Under the pieces are notes generated by a model. The model was not told the DNA's origin. It made no database searches and was given only the letters and a program-made list of their open reading frames with translations. Both the position numbers and the translations under genes were made by a program. Below are positions 22,311 through 33,560 of a DNA stretch of 64,000 nucleotides, in pieces. The stretch is taken from positions 5,952,001 to 6,016,000 of the forward strand of contig JAPVLO010000007.1 in NCBI GenBank assembly GCA_027257055.1, given 5' to 3'. Position 1 is the stretch's first letter, and each line of letters starts with the position of its first letter. The stretch is from Cephalopachus bancanus (Eukaryota; Chordata; Mammalia; Primates; Tarsiidae).

Positions 22311-23500
22311 ATAAGCAATCTGATATTATTTGTGTGATATTCTAGGATTACATAAAATGTAATGCTATATTGCTATGAACATGTATAGAAAATATTCAAA
22401 ACCATTCATGACCATGATACTCTACCTCATGGTAGTCATGACCTCTGGGGAGAGAGGGAAGGAGAGAGAAAGACAGAGAGGATGGAAGTAAGTCTCTAAA
22501 CAGGAAAAAAATATAATAAGGCAAAGGTCCAGTGTCCTAGATTGACATGTGTGATTGTGTGGTATATTAGCACTGAAAGCTGCCTGTGTAGTCTCACAGA
22601 AGGCAGGTTGGTTGGGTGAGTCACAAACTCTTCCTTCATGTAGGCTTGAGGAGGGTGGATGTGAGTTTAGAATCTGGGGGTCCCTGGTCTCTCAGCTGGA
22701 TTGTCATATGTGGACTCTGGCGTCACTAACAGAAAGCCACTCAAGTCAGTGGGGCAGACACTGTGGACTGCGGAGCCAACAGCCATGCCCAGCCCCCTCT
22801 CCTTTCATACCTCCCATTAAGGAAAAACAAATGCTTTTCCAGTTTTCCTTGTAGCTAGAGGTAGCCTGAGGATTCGGAACTGGCTAGGGAGGAAAATGAC
22901 TGTTTTTGTCTAGGAAAGGCAGGAAGAGAGAGGAAGAGGGCAGGAAGGAAATATTTCTCCAGGCTTCCTGGCTGGACAAATGACTGATAAGCTTCAACTC
23001 CTTTTCCAGATAAACTCTTATGACTTTAAAAAGAAAGGAAGAGACAGAGCCTGCACAGAGTCTCCGCATTCACCCTGGCCCCTTCCTTCCATAAGTCTTA
23101 AGTAGGAGAATAAACCACTCTATTGATTGTTTCACTTATGAAAAAGTACCTTAATGAATAACTCGCTTTAGGTTAAAAGGGCAATTTACCAGGAAGTTAC
23201 TGAGCTACCCGCAGAACCCAAATAGCACTGAGCCCCTGGAGACTTCCACTGAGGCGCTGGTGGACTCTGTCAAAAATATCTTTGGCCCCAACACCTTTCT
23301 CCTTCAGCAGAAATTCTAGGGACGAAGAACCTGCCCCAGCTTGGGTCACAAATCCAACACTAATATCCAAGAGTGGATGAGTCTGAGTCATGTGACACAA
23401 TCCTGGGTCCTGGACGCTTTGGACCGTGAGAGTCAGTACAAATGAAGAGAGTTAGATGAACACTCCAAGAAATGCCAACTGCAGACCAGACTTTGAGATA
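22311..23500. other. Unplaced stretch, no gene recognised
   Basis: Moderate GC. Near 22830-22890 the phrase ttttccttgtagctagaggtag resembles the interior of an old hAT-type transposon, but I cannot name it. The open frames at 22555-22854 and 23197-23400 show no known domain. Confidence 0.35.
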
Positions 23501-23539
23501 TTTATTTTGAGTAACTTGCAGGGCTTCACACATTCCCTG

Positions 23540-24010
23540 TTCCCCATGTCCTCCTGCAAACCTCCCCAGGGAATGGCTTTATGATATTCAGAAAGAGGGT
23601 CAGAGCAGAGTCCATCAGCCTAGAGCTGCTGAGCTGATTGTTATTAATTAAGAATAAAACAATTATGAAAATATTAGCGGTATACACGGCTGTGTTTTGC
23701 ACTGACATAGTGAAAGGCTACTCCTAAAATCCACCTTAAACAGTAATATTTTTGCTCCTCTTTCATTGTTACATATTTTTCCCCTTATCTTTAACCTCGA
23801 CATTATTAAAACTGCACCAGAAATCTATTTTAAAAATCTCACTGTGACATTTCAGCAGAAAAATGACCTTACCGTTTTATAGGTGCTGCAATCATTTGGC
23901 AGGATACAACCAATTTTTTCCCCTCCTCCAGTAAATCAACATTCTAGAAAATGCTTGTTTAAAACTCTTTATCCGATTGTCATTTGTAAGCGGGCTAGCA
24001 CTTCCAATCA
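23540..24010. promoter_or_regulatory. Candidate conserved non-coding element
   Basis: Repeat-free, AT-rich, with clustered homeodomain-like motifs (GTTATTAATTAAG at 23639-23651, AACAATTATG at 23658-23667). A complex stretch around 23850-23935 carries GACCTTACC and TGCTGCAATCATTT. Such composition is common in conserved enhancers. This is an inference; conservation was not tested. Confidence 0.3.
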
Positions 24011-24474
24011 CACAAAATGAAGAATGGCTAAATTGCAAACAATTTCTGTGTCCATGCTTCTTTCAAACTGTCTTTCGTCTTGATCAGGCTTCACATTTCC
24101 TCTCCAAGGTGAGCTGACATCTTCACAGGGCTCAGAACTGTGTCCTGAGAGCTGAGGAAGACGACAGCTCCCACGAGCTAATGAACACAGCTTGAAAGTT
24201 GACTGTGTGTGACTGCAGGCATACATTGGACTTTTTCCAGGGGAATTTTTTCTTACTAGTCCTTTTCTCACATCATGTCTCAAACAATAGAAATGGAGCA
24301 TGCTGAGTCTTTTGATCCACTTTGGAAAACCACCAGTGACTGTTCTGCCGCCATCTTTAGAGGCCACCCATTGGGAGTGGGGGGAGGTGTGACTGCAATA
24401 CTCATGGTGATGACGACAGTGGGGGTGTGGGTGTTTGTAAAAGACCGTATATTTAAGGCTGAATATTTTTCTGG

Positions 24475-24622
24475 GTGTCATGCTGGTCACTTGGCTTACA
24501 TTATTGTCTTTAATCCTCACAGCAATCATGTAAAGTCTATTAGGATGACTACGACTAGTCTTCTTTCTGGTCATATTATTATTACCTTCACTGTATAAAT
24601 AAAAAAATTGACTCAGAAAATG
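24475..24622 (-). repeat. MIR SINE
   Basis: Complement of MIR: tcatgctggtcacttggctta then tttaatcctcacagcaatcatgt, ttattattaccttcactg and aattgactcagaaaatgg. It overlaps the 5'-distal part of the 220-codon minus-strand open frame at 24008-24670, which weakens that frame as a gene. Confidence 0.7.
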
Positions 24623-24624
24623 GA

Positions 24625-25980
24625 TATACACATGAGAGTGTATATGGAAATCATAAATGCTGTTCTGCATCTAGAATGTTTGGCAAGACCATTATTTTTC
24701 AGTCCTCTGATTAGAAAGCGAGGATACCTGATTAAGTTTAGTTACCCTGTGAAAATATGAAGGAAAAATAATTATGGTGGGATGGAGGCAGATGAGTGCA
24801 AAATTTGCCACTATTAAGGAAACAAAAGTATCCTTTACATTTCTTGTAAAAATGTATGGGTGTAGAAGACAGTCTCTCTCATTCAACATAAAGCCAACAT
24901 TTAACAAATAGTTATTGAGCTCCTACTTGACCTTAGACCCTAGAGAGGCACTGTGGACATAGCTCTGCATGAGACATCGTGAAGCTTGCTAGAAGAAAAA
25001 GCAGATAAATACTCACAGGAAGCTGGAGAGGGCAAATCTGTGCACTGAATACATCCATTCCCACATCTGTCACTGCTGGCCAGAGGTAGATCCAGGACCC
25101 AGCATGGGCTCATACAGGTCTGTGTCCGGGATGGAACATTGGAAATGTGAGGTCAAAGAGGCTTGAAGAGGTCAGGCAGTCACAAAACTTCCTCATGACT
25201 CAAGCTGTTGTCTCCCCCCACCATGAGCCAGAGGCACCCCCATGTGGGGATTATAGGGGAAGGGAAATTCGTGACCCAGACTCGGGATCCAGGACCCTGG
25301 TGGGAGGGGAGTAGTCAAAAGTCCCGAATTTCTATTTGTGACACTCAGTGGGCTTTGCTGTGGGTTCTTGCTGTTCTACAAGCCACCCTCCTCCCCCCTT
25401 TTCTTGAGCTAATTAGGATAGATATCTGTCTTGTTGAAATCAATACTCTTTGAAGAAACTCTGCTATTGCAGAAGGAAGGACTTGCTAGTCAGTCTACAA
25501 ACTTATTCAGGGCAAGCCCATTGAGTTTTGTCTCCTTTCTCTCCCCTCAAAGACTCACCTAACTTTTGTTAAGGAAGGATCCACTCTGAAATAAACACTG
25601 GCAGACACCAGAGGGAAAAAAACGGATAAGGTCAAGTGTGGAGTCTACATACCAGTTAGAGGAGATGGACAGGAAGACAAAGCCAACCACGAAGCAGAGG
25701 GAGGGCTGAGAGCCTGAGAGGGTGGAGGGGTGAGGAAACATGAGTGTGAGTCACCCCAAGGGGGATGCCCGAGGTCAACTGGACCCACCTGTGCTGCAAA
25801 TTGGAATCTGATGCCTCCTATCAACCTCCAGGGAGGTCACATAGCGCTACCAGAGCAGAACAGAACAGTCTTTTGCTACCTGTTCTCTAGCAGGCATAAT
25901 TGCAAGCTGCCACCAGGAAGGGTTTTAATAATAGTGCATTTGGCCAAGCCCATCATCGTTGTCTACACTCCCCCTGATAA
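24625..25980. other. Mostly single-copy, no gene recognised
   Basis: Near 24895-24960 the phrase aacaaatagttattgagctcc resembles the start of a common old mammalian repeat. The rest, including a GC-richer block at 25060-25330, has no family or gene signature. Frames at 25208-25453 and 25559-25741 have no visible domain. Confidence 0.4.
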
Positions 25981-25984
25981 CCTT

Positions 25985-26295
25985 GGTTTTTTCAGGGCTC
26001 TGCTTAGCTATCACCTTATCACAGAGGCCATTCCTGACAAACCTACTCACACGGGGTCTTTCTCCTCCCACACATCTCCTCTCTGGCCCTCAACTACACT
26101 TTGTTTTTTCTGTTGGTGTCTATCATACCTGGCACGCGTAATTAGTTGTTTACAATTTCTTTCCCCGAGCAGAATGTGACCTCCTTGACAGCCTGGCTTC
26201 CTTGCACTCCCTTGGTCTCTCTGCAGCTCCTAGAACTCTGCTGTGCCTGGAAAACTCCAACAAATACTTGCTGCATCCGTGAGCAAATTTTAAAG
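25985..26295 (+). mobile_element. L2 LINE 3' end
   Basis: Plus-strand L2-like 3' end: agaggccattcctgacaaac near 26021, then catacctggcacgcgtaatta, gaatgtgacctccttgacag near 26172, tgtgcctggaaaactcc and aacaaatacttgctgc near 26258. This accounts for the open frames at 25730-26418. Confidence 0.7.
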
Positions 26296-26419
26296 AAAAT
26301 GGGACTTGGGAACTCACCGGCAGCATGCAGCAATACCACACATGAGGAGAAACAGCCACTCACGTCACACCACCAACGCCATCCACGTGTGCCTCAGGCT
26401 AATAATTCCCACTGGTAGT

Positions 26420-26612
26420 TTTACATAATCCTTGCAACAGCCTTGTGAGCAGAGATGTGTGCCCCATTTCCAGGGGAGCAGCAGTAGCACAGCAAGCTTA
26501 AGTGACTTGCTCATGAGAGGTCGTGACATTCTAAGGCCACACTGTCTGTAGCAGAAGGAGATTTGAATCCAGGTTCATTGAATTCCAAAATATGACCTTG
26601 TAGTGTTTGCTT
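26420..26612 (-). repeat. MIR SINE
   Basis: Complement of MIR: cataatccttgcaacagcct then tgccccatttccagggga, cagcaagcttaagtgacttgc and tttgaatccaggttcattga. Immediately follows the L2 3' end with a short gap. Confidence 0.75.
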
Positions 26613-27162
26613 CTCCTGCTAGAGAGAGAAGATGTGAGATCAGTATAATAGATTTCATGACTTCAAGAATGGTTCCCAGGGGTCTAAGTTGCTTTTGTGT
26701 CCCCTTTCCTGCCACGAGGGTCCAGGTGTCTACAGGTTCTGAAGATCCATGTCCAGTGGTCTCTGGAGAAGTCTCCATTTCTCCTTCTACCCCTGTGTCC
26801 AGGGAAAGGAAAAGACTGTCCCTGGTGTGCACTAAATTGGAAGTGCTGGTTTTTATTTTCTGTGGTAAACAAATTTAGTTGAGAATTCATTTCATATTTG
26901 TAAGATTTTAAAAATGAACTAAATTCTATGCTAAGACTTGTCACTCCCTTCTGCAGTAAGATTCCCCAGACACCTCATACATAGGATCTGAGTGTTCACT
27001 TCCTCTTCAAATATTGGGTTTCTAGAAAACAAAACAGCCATAAACTCCAAAAACCTTAAAGATATTAGAAATGTTATTCAGATCTTTCTCCCTTGATGTT
27101 AGTTAGGTTACTGGCTGATTTTTTTTAAAAAAAGAAGTATATAATAATAACTATATAATTAT
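26613..27162. other. Unplaced stretch, no gene recognised
   Basis: Overlapping frames in several phases (26575-26944) show no domain and contain no plausible exon boundaries. The right end passes into AT-rich sequence at 27115. Confidence 0.35.
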
Positions 27163-27240
27163 ATATTATATATAATTATATTTTTATCATGATTATTATT
27201 ATATTATATATAATTATATTTTTATCATGATTACTATTAT
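27163..27240. repeat. 38-bp tandem duplication, AT-rich
   Basis: Two adjacent 38-base copies (27163-27200 and 27201-27238) that differ at one position. The unit joins an AT-dinucleotide-like part to TTTTTATCATGATT. It lies within a wider AT-rich tract starting near 27120. Confidence 0.9.
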
Positions 27241-27919
27241 TTCAAGTGCTTTGAGCAATTTCTGAGAAAGGTTTGTTTGGGGTTGAGTTTTGCCTTGAGG
27301 AACAGGAACATGCTAATTCTCAGTCGTGGTCGGTGCTTCCATAACTGTGGCGTGGGCAACCCCTTCCGCCGTCTGTCATCACCCTCCACCGCTCTTGCTG
27401 ACCTCCTCAACAACACGTGCAGAAGCCTCCTCGTGACCCTCAACCATAGCTGACCCATCGAAGGAATTTTTGAGGCCCCCGGAGTTTCCAACTCCTCACC
27501 ACCCAATTAACCTACTATTAGTCAAAGTTTTCTCATCCGATATTCTAGACTTATTTTCCTCCCTAGAGAGCGAGAATGCACAGTGATACTAAGGACATGA
27601 CCATATGTTCAAAACAAACAGGCGAATTAGAAGCATTGTCACCTGAGAAACGAAGGCCAGTGTGTTCTTACACTTGGTTATGGCTTTCCGTAAATATCAT
27701 TTTCACTCATGGCTTTCCATAAATATCATTTTTACTTGATCTTCTCCTAAGTTTAAATATAAAACAACTATCCAACCCTTTCCTTAGGGCCAAAAAGTTG
27801 ACTATGGAAAATATATTTTTCCTTTGGTTTCCCATATTTTGAGCTCTCCTTTGGGGGTAGAGTCCCTGAGGGAGAATTATTGAATTAAAGGGCATGAAAC
27901 TTTAAATATTCTATAAAAT
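27241..27919. other. Unplaced stretch with a local GC- and CpG-richer patch
   Basis: The part 27325-27485 is clearly more CpG-rich than its AT-rich surroundings and is open on the minus strand for 89 codons (27237-27506). I recognise no domain, repeat or processed gene copy. A short phrase (atggctttcc...taaatatcattttcact) is repeated at 27679 and 27710, which is a local duplication. Confidence 0.35.
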
Positions 27920-28607
27920 ACATCAACACATTCATATATTGCATGTAGGAGTGTAAAGTGGTGCAGCCATTCTGGAAAATAGTTTTGCAATTTCTTTTAA
28001 AACTGAATGTGCAACTACCATAAAACTCAGTAGTTACACTCTCGTGTATTTATTCCAGAAAAAATGAAGATGTAGGTTCACATAAAATCTTGTATATGAA
28101 TGTTCACAGCAGCTTGATTTGTAACAGCCACAAAGTGGAAACAACCATAATCTCCTTCAATGGATGAACATTTAAACAAACTATGGCATATCCATATCAT
28201 GGAATATTACTGAGCAGTAAAAAGAGACCTGCAATTGATGTGCACAACAAGACAGATAAATATCGAGGAAATTAGTTTGTGTGAAAAAGCTACATATTTT
28301 CCTTTACATAACATTCTTAAAATGACAACACTTAGAAGCAGAGAACAGCTTAGTGGGTATAGCTAATAAGAATTGGAGAGGAGGTGGGTGCTATATTCAT
28401 ATTATAAAATATGAAATATCCTTGCATTGATGAAAATGTTCTGTCTCTCGACCGTATCAGTGCCTATATCTTGGTTGTGATTTTGTAATATCGTTTTGCA
28501 AGATACTGTCATTGGGGAAAACTGGGTAAAAACAATATAAGAACTCTCCGAATTATTTTTTACAATTCCATGTGAATCCACAATTACCTAAAAATAAAAA
28601 TTTAACT
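27920..28607 (+). mobile_element. Old L1M ORF2 C-terminal region and 3' UTR
   Basis: Recognisable L1 phrases on the plus strand: gtaaagtggtgcagccattctg near 27953, atgaatgttcacagcagc near 28096, acaaactatggcatatcc near 28175 and atggaatattactgagcagt near 28199. Ends in an A-rich 3' region. Many stops. It is the target of the Alu pair. Confidence 0.78.
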
Positions 28608-28622
28608 AAAAATACATTGACA

Positions 28623-28921
28623 GGCCAGGTGTGGTGGCTCAAGCCTGTAATCGCAGCACTTTGGAAGGCCAAGGTGAGAGGATTACCTGAATCCAGGGGT
28701 TCAAGACCTGTCTGGGCAACTTGACGAGACTGCGTCTCTACAATAAATTTAAAAATTAGTCAGGCATGGTAGCACGCACCTGTAGTTCCAGCTACTTGGA
28801 AGGCTGAGGTGGAAGGATCACCTGAGCCCAGCAACTCAAGGCTGCGGTGGCGCAAGTGTGCCACTGCACTCTAGCCTTGGGGACAGAGTGAGACTCCACC
28901 TAAAAAAAAAAAAAACAAAAC
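28623..28921 (+). mobile_element. AluJ-like SINE, first of a tandem pair
   Basis: Full-length diverged dimeric Alu, plus strand, with an A-rich tail at 28901-28919. The TSD AAAAATACATTGACA lies before it at 28608-28622, but the partner copy (one mismatch) lies after the next Alu at 29228-29242. The two Alus therefore share one outer pair of TSDs. Confidence 0.9.
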
Positions 28922-28928
28922 CAGACAA

Positions 28929-29227
28929 CCGGGCGCCATGGTTCATTCCTGCAATTTCAGCACTTTGGGCCAAGGTGGGAGGATCACTTGAGTCCAGGAG
29001 CTCAAGACCAGACTGGGCAACATAGCAATACCTCATTTCTACAAATAAATAAATAAATAAATAAATTAGCTGGTCATGGTGGTGTGTATGTGTAGTCCTG
29101 GCTACTTGAGAGGCTGAAGAAGGAGGATAGTTCAAGCTCAGGAATTTGAGTTTATGGTGAGCTATGATGACGCCACTGCACTTTAGCCCAGGTGTGAGAG
29201 TGAGACCATGTCTCAAAAAATAAAGAT
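28929..29227 (+). mobile_element. AluJ-like SINE, second of a tandem pair
   Basis: Diverged dimeric Alu, plus strand, with a (AAAT)n-expanded central linker at 29040-29065. Begins a few bases after the tail of the first Alu. The likeliest order is that one Alu inserted into the A-rich end of the other. This explains the minus-strand open frame at 28836-29300. Confidence 0.9.
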
Positions 29228-29242
29228 AAAAATACACTGACA

Positions 29243-29757
29243 AAATGCTTTCTAAAAGGAGATAGCAAGTTTTCTTTCTAAACAACAATAGACTAGCCAA
29301 ACTACAGGACTAACTTAAACAGTTTGGTCTTAAAAGAACTGCACATGCATTCATCTGTAGCGGAGCCTTCTAATGCTTGTACTTAAAAGTAATAACACGT
29401 TTTAACCAGAGACATAACATTATTTCATGATAGTCCCACTGCTCCTCAACTCTGCTCTGGGCCAAGGAACTGCTAAAGTTAATTCAAATTAGGTGTTAAT
29501 GTTTGATTTGAGAAAAATGTGTTATCTCTCCCAGGTACTATTTGTGGTTCATTTTAAGTTTAAAGTCAATTCAAAGGAGAGCTTTAGCAGACCCACAAGG
29601 AGGTGGAAAGGTCTCTTTTGTTAATGCCTCTCAAAGCCATCAAGATGCTGACCTCCTCTGCAGATCCAACTACATCTAGAGTTGGCCTTGCAGAATCCAG
29701 TATTGGTTAGAAACTTCAAGTTTGACTAGAGGATTATTCAACTGAGGATCTGGCTGG
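29243..29757. other. Single-copy stretch, no gene recognised
   Basis: About 500 bases without a clear repeat, RNA gene or exon. Nothing further can be supported. Confidence 0.4.
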
Positions 29758-29758
29758 G

Positions 29759-29759
<1 letters not shown>

Positions 29760-29810
<51 letters not shown>
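29760..29810. repeat. (GT)n microsatellite
   Basis: About 25 uninterrupted GT dinucleotides. It produces the His-Thr run in the open frame on the minus strand. Confidence 0.98.
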
Positions 29811-29816
<6 letters not shown>

Positions 29817-30640
29817 TGACTTATGTTTAAGTATGGAACATGGTTTTTCTCCTGTTGCTGCTGTCTTCATTCCTGACTCGTACCCTGGAGTTGAGTTGTG
29901 AGGATCAGATTGGGAGTTGATGCTTTGATCGTCTTTGATGTTTTCAAAGGAGAGAAAGGCTGTCATCTTTTCAAGTAGCGCTCAGCTTCAGGTAAAGAAT
30001 GTTTCTGATTTCTAGAGTGTCTATCAGAGGCAATTATACCCTGATTGACCTGTTTGACATTAAAACATCCCCTAACACTTGCTCTTACATGGGAAAGGAA
30101 GATCTTATTTCTATTCTTCTACTCAAGTCTGTCTGCTTTGAGAGTTCACTTAAGTTCTCAGTTTTGGGGATTGTTGGTATACTTTTTTCCTGCACAGCTG
30201 ACATTCTAAAAATCCATATTTTAAGCCCAACACAGAGAACATTGAGTCTTACAGGTATGATGAATAGTCAGCTTGTCCTTGGGACAGTGACTAGGGATAC
30301 AAAGGCAGAAAAAGGTGTGAATCATGATCTCAAAGAGTTTATAATCTTGCCCGTGTGTAGTGGCCGCAGAGATGGGGAACAGAGACACATAATGAAAAGC
30401 AATCTAATACATGAGGGAACATATAGACTATGGAGATGGTCATATTCCCACATCCTTGACATTGAGGTGTGCTGCCTTTAAAATATAACTTACATGTGAA
30501 AATGACATCCCTTTTAAAAGTTAATTCTGTTTGATTATTGTTCAGGACATAATTTTCTCCTGTATTTGTTTAGCTTTTTTTCAAATTTTTAGCCTGTTTT
30601 CCTGTTGGCACATTTATTTTTGTTATTGTTCTATTTTTCA
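29811..30640. other. Unplaced stretch; 160-codon open frame of doubtful meaning
   Basis: The plus frame 29999-30481 is open for 160 codons but has no recognisable domain, Kozak-like start, splice sites or nearby coding neighbours. The part 30250-30440 resembles an old mammalian repeat (gggatacaaaggcagaaaa). Most likely a chance frame. Confidence 0.4.
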
Positions 30641-30644
30641 ATTT

Positions 30645-31260
30645 TTTAAACATTCTGAATTTTGGAAAACTTCAAATGTGTAAAATATAGAGTTTTATCA
30701 AATGTTAACACAGATATGGGAGGGCAGTGCATTCATAATGTTCCCACTCCACCCCTACTCATCCTTTTTCCTGCCCTCTACAGAGTTCCAGGGCGCTGAA
30801 GTTGGTAGATCCTTTCATCTTTGGGGTGCTTTATCTTTTTAAAATATACACATGAGTATATGCATATCACTATTTTATGTGTTTCATACATAATTAAAAT
30901 GCAGTGTGTTATATTTGTTACATATCCTTTAAGATCTTGCTTTTTCTTCCATTCCACATTATAACTTTTATGTGTTTTTAGATATATCTATATTGATACA
31001 TTTTAGGGGCTTGTCAAATATTCTCTTAAAGGACTAAAGAGTATATATTTTAGACTTTTTAGGCCAGTTGATGTTTTCAGACACCCACGCTGTAGTATTT
31101 CATTGTTGCCATATTTGTATTCATTTCATAATTGATGGATTTTAAAATTTTTCTTTCAATTTTTTGATATTATAAAACATACAACAATAAATATACTTGT
31201 ACACTGTTTGTGTATGTATGTGATGATTTCTAGAGTATATATTTAGAAATTACTAATTTG
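30645..31260 (-). mobile_element. Old L1M fragment
   Basis: Complement of decayed L1M 3' region and ORF2 end: an aaaacttcaaatgtgtaaaat-like block near 30665, the ccagggcgctgaagttggta block near 30788 and acaacaataaatatacttgta near 31181. T-rich on the plus strand. Confidence 0.55.
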
Positions 31261-32182
31261 AATAATAACTCACTCTAGTCTCTCTTCTGTGAAAGAGAGT
31301 TGCTAAACCTACAGTAGACTTTATGTGAGCAGAAAAAGTAAATCTTGTTGGTTCTATCCTAGCTTGTTCAATCTGGGTAAGAAAAATAAATCTATTTTTT
31401 TAATTTATTGAGATTTCAGATTTAATATTGTGCCCACAGTAATACATAGATTATATTGAAAAATCTAATCCCTTAGTCATTATTTCAATGATAATCTACA
31501 AATGCAAAACCCTTAATTCTGCATGTCTGAAAGGTTCTTCATTCACCTGCACTCTTGATTAATTGTTGCTCTTGGTGAAGACTGATGGATATTTATCATC
31601 TAACAATCTTAAATTTTAATGATCTTTTCTTCTAGTTTCCCTTGTGCTTGACAAATAATACTCCTGACAATTAATTGGTGCTTTTGTAAAAAAAATCTGG
31701 TTTATTTCTATGCTTGCTTTTGAGATTTCCTTGAAATCTTTTGTATGCTGTTATGTTGACACAATAAGATTAGTTGGGATTTATTTTATTTATGCTGTTC
31801 AGGGCTCATTGTGCTTCATAAATGTATAGACTTTGTACTTCAATTCTGGAAATTTCAGAAGCATTATCTCTATGTTTATTGCTTCTTCATTCCCTTTATT
31901 GTCATGCCTAAAATCCTATTATGTACATATTTTTGACCTCCTGACTTTACCAATCTGGACTCCTAACTTCTGCTTCTTATTTTTTTTATCTCTATAAATC
32001 CCTGTGGTGTCTAATATGCGTGACTTATAAAGAAGTTAGAAATTAAATACTAGATAACAAAACATGAAAGATTTGAGAGGGGATGCTCAGAATTTAGAGT
32101 TCTAATATTTATATGTTCTTTGAAAGGATAAATATAAATATTTATTAATTTTAGATTTCGAAAGTTAATGATTTAAGTTTTT
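31261..32182 (-). mobile_element. AT-rich stretch, partly an old L1M-like remnant
   Basis: The part near 31715-31910 (ttagttgggatttattttatt, then ctcattgtgcttcataaatg) resembles an old LINE 3' region on the minus strand. The remainder cannot be placed. No open frame of interest. Confidence 0.35.
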
Positions 32183-32456
32183 TTGTTTTTTGGGGGGTTT
32201 TTTTTGAGTTGGAGTCTCTGTCGCCCAGACTCCTGGCCACCGCAGTCTCGACCTGCTGGGCTCCGGCAATCCTTCTGCCTCAGCCTTCCAAGTAGCTGGA
32301 ATTACAGGCATGCGCTACACGCCTGGCTGATTTTTTGATTTATTGTAGAGATGAGGTCTCGCTGCCCAGGCGGGGCTCTAACCCGCGGGCTCAGACCATT
32401 CACTCACCTCAGCCTCCCAAAGGCGTGGGATTGCAGGCTGAGCCACCGAGCCCGGC
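32183..32456 (-). mobile_element. Young Alu SINE with internal deletion
   Basis: Same young type as the 0.9-kb copy, reverse orientation, T-rich tail at 32180-32205 interrupted by G. About 20 bases of the right monomer are missing near 32230. The B box is mutated (complement reads GGTTAGAGCCC). Likely TSD TTAAGTTTTT at 32173-32182 and 32468-32477, offset by a few bases. Confidence 0.85.
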
Positions 32457-32477
32457 AATATCTAACGTTAAGTTTTT

Positions 32478-32700
32478 AAGGTTAAGTTTTTAACGTTACC
32501 AATAAAAGGATAGAAATACAAAGCAAAGCTTTCAAATCTGATGTAGGGCTTAAAAAAGAGCAAGTTAAAAGAAATGAAGGTTACTCAATCAATTTAATAT
32601 GCCATAGGAAGGAGAAAAATCATTAAGACATCAAGATTGTGCAAACAAATTCAAATATCTTAAAAATCACAATAAATGAAAATAGATTGCACTTTCAGTT
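32478..32700 (+). mobile_element. Old L1M/HAL1-like fragment (5' side of the Alu)
   Basis: A-rich plus strand consistent with an old L1 ORF2 endonuclease region that continues at 32986. The Alu at 32720 splits it. Confidence 0.5.
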
Positions 32701-32719
32701 AAAAGTAAGAAATTTTCAG

Positions 32720-32966
32720 GCCAGGTTCAGTGTCTCATGCCTGTAATCCCAGCATTTTGATAGGCAGAGGCAGAGGCGGGGGATTGGCATGAGCCCAGGA
32801 GTTCGAGACTAACCTGGACAACATGGCAAGACCCTGTCTCTACAAAAAAACAAAAATAACTAGCCAGGTATAGTGCCACACACTTGTAGTCTCAGCTACT
32901 TGGGAGACTGACACAGGAGGATCAATTGAGCCCAGAAGTTGAAGGCTGCGGTGAGCCATGATTGCA
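32720..32966 (+). mobile_element. 3'-truncated Alu SINE with perfect TSD
   Basis: The plus-strand Alu begins at its normal 5' end and runs through the linker into the right monomer. It stops at ggtgagccatgattgca, roughly 50 bases short of the usual 3' end, followed only by a short A run. It is bracketed by a perfect 19-bp TSD, AAAAGTAAGAAATTTTCAG, at 32701-32719 and 32967-32985, so the truncation was present at insertion. Confidence 0.88.
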
Positions 32967-32985
32967 AAAAGTAAGAAATTTTCAG

Positions 32986-33560
32986 TTTGGATTCCAACAA
33001 TATGCTATTTATAAAAGATAAATATAACATCAAAAAAAAGAGTAAGAATGAAAGGATTTTAAAATATACACCTTGCAAACACTAACAGTAGAAAATTAAG
33101 GTAGCTATGTGAATCAGATCTAATGAGTTTTAGGGTAAAAAGGATTTTCTGGAATGAATAGGTTATTGCATCATGAGAAAAGAGATGATTCATCAGGAAT
33201 ACAAAAAATCCTGAACTTCATGCACCAAGTAACATAGCTTCATAAAAAATAGAATAAATATTGACAGAAAACAAAGAGAATGACAAATCTACAATAGTAT
33301 TGAAAAAGTAAACCATATTTCAACAAATTATCACTAATACAATTAAAATATAGAGGAAGAATAGTGGAAATGTGTGAGTCACAATCTACTGGAAACTGTG
33401 ACTTGCTGAAATTAACAAGAAGGAAATGTATACTTTTGTCAAGCACGTTGGAGATATGTATGAAAACTTGGTGCATTCTGAGTCGCCATGCAAGCTTTAA
33501 CAAATACCAAAGAATCAATGATGTACTGATCTAGAGAGGTTAAATACATGTATAAGTTTA
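32986..33560 (+). mobile_element. Old L1M/HAL1-like fragment (3' side of the Alu)
   Basis: Recognisable L1 endonuclease-region phrases: a stretch near 33200-33260 (gaacttcatgcaccaagtaacatagc) and the following aatattgacagaaaac and caaatctacaatagta. Decayed, no reading frame. Confidence 0.6.

Noticed and set aside
27237..27506. Basic 89-codon frame in the CpG-richer patch
   Set aside because: Arginine-rich content follows from CpG-rich DNA; no known protein was recognised. Kept only as a composition oddity.
29676..29966. His-Thr repeat protein
   Set aside because: Translation of a GT microsatellite.
29999..30481. 160-codon open frame on the plus strand
   Set aside because: No domain, no exon signals, and it overlaps sequence resembling an old repeat; chance is the simplest explanation.
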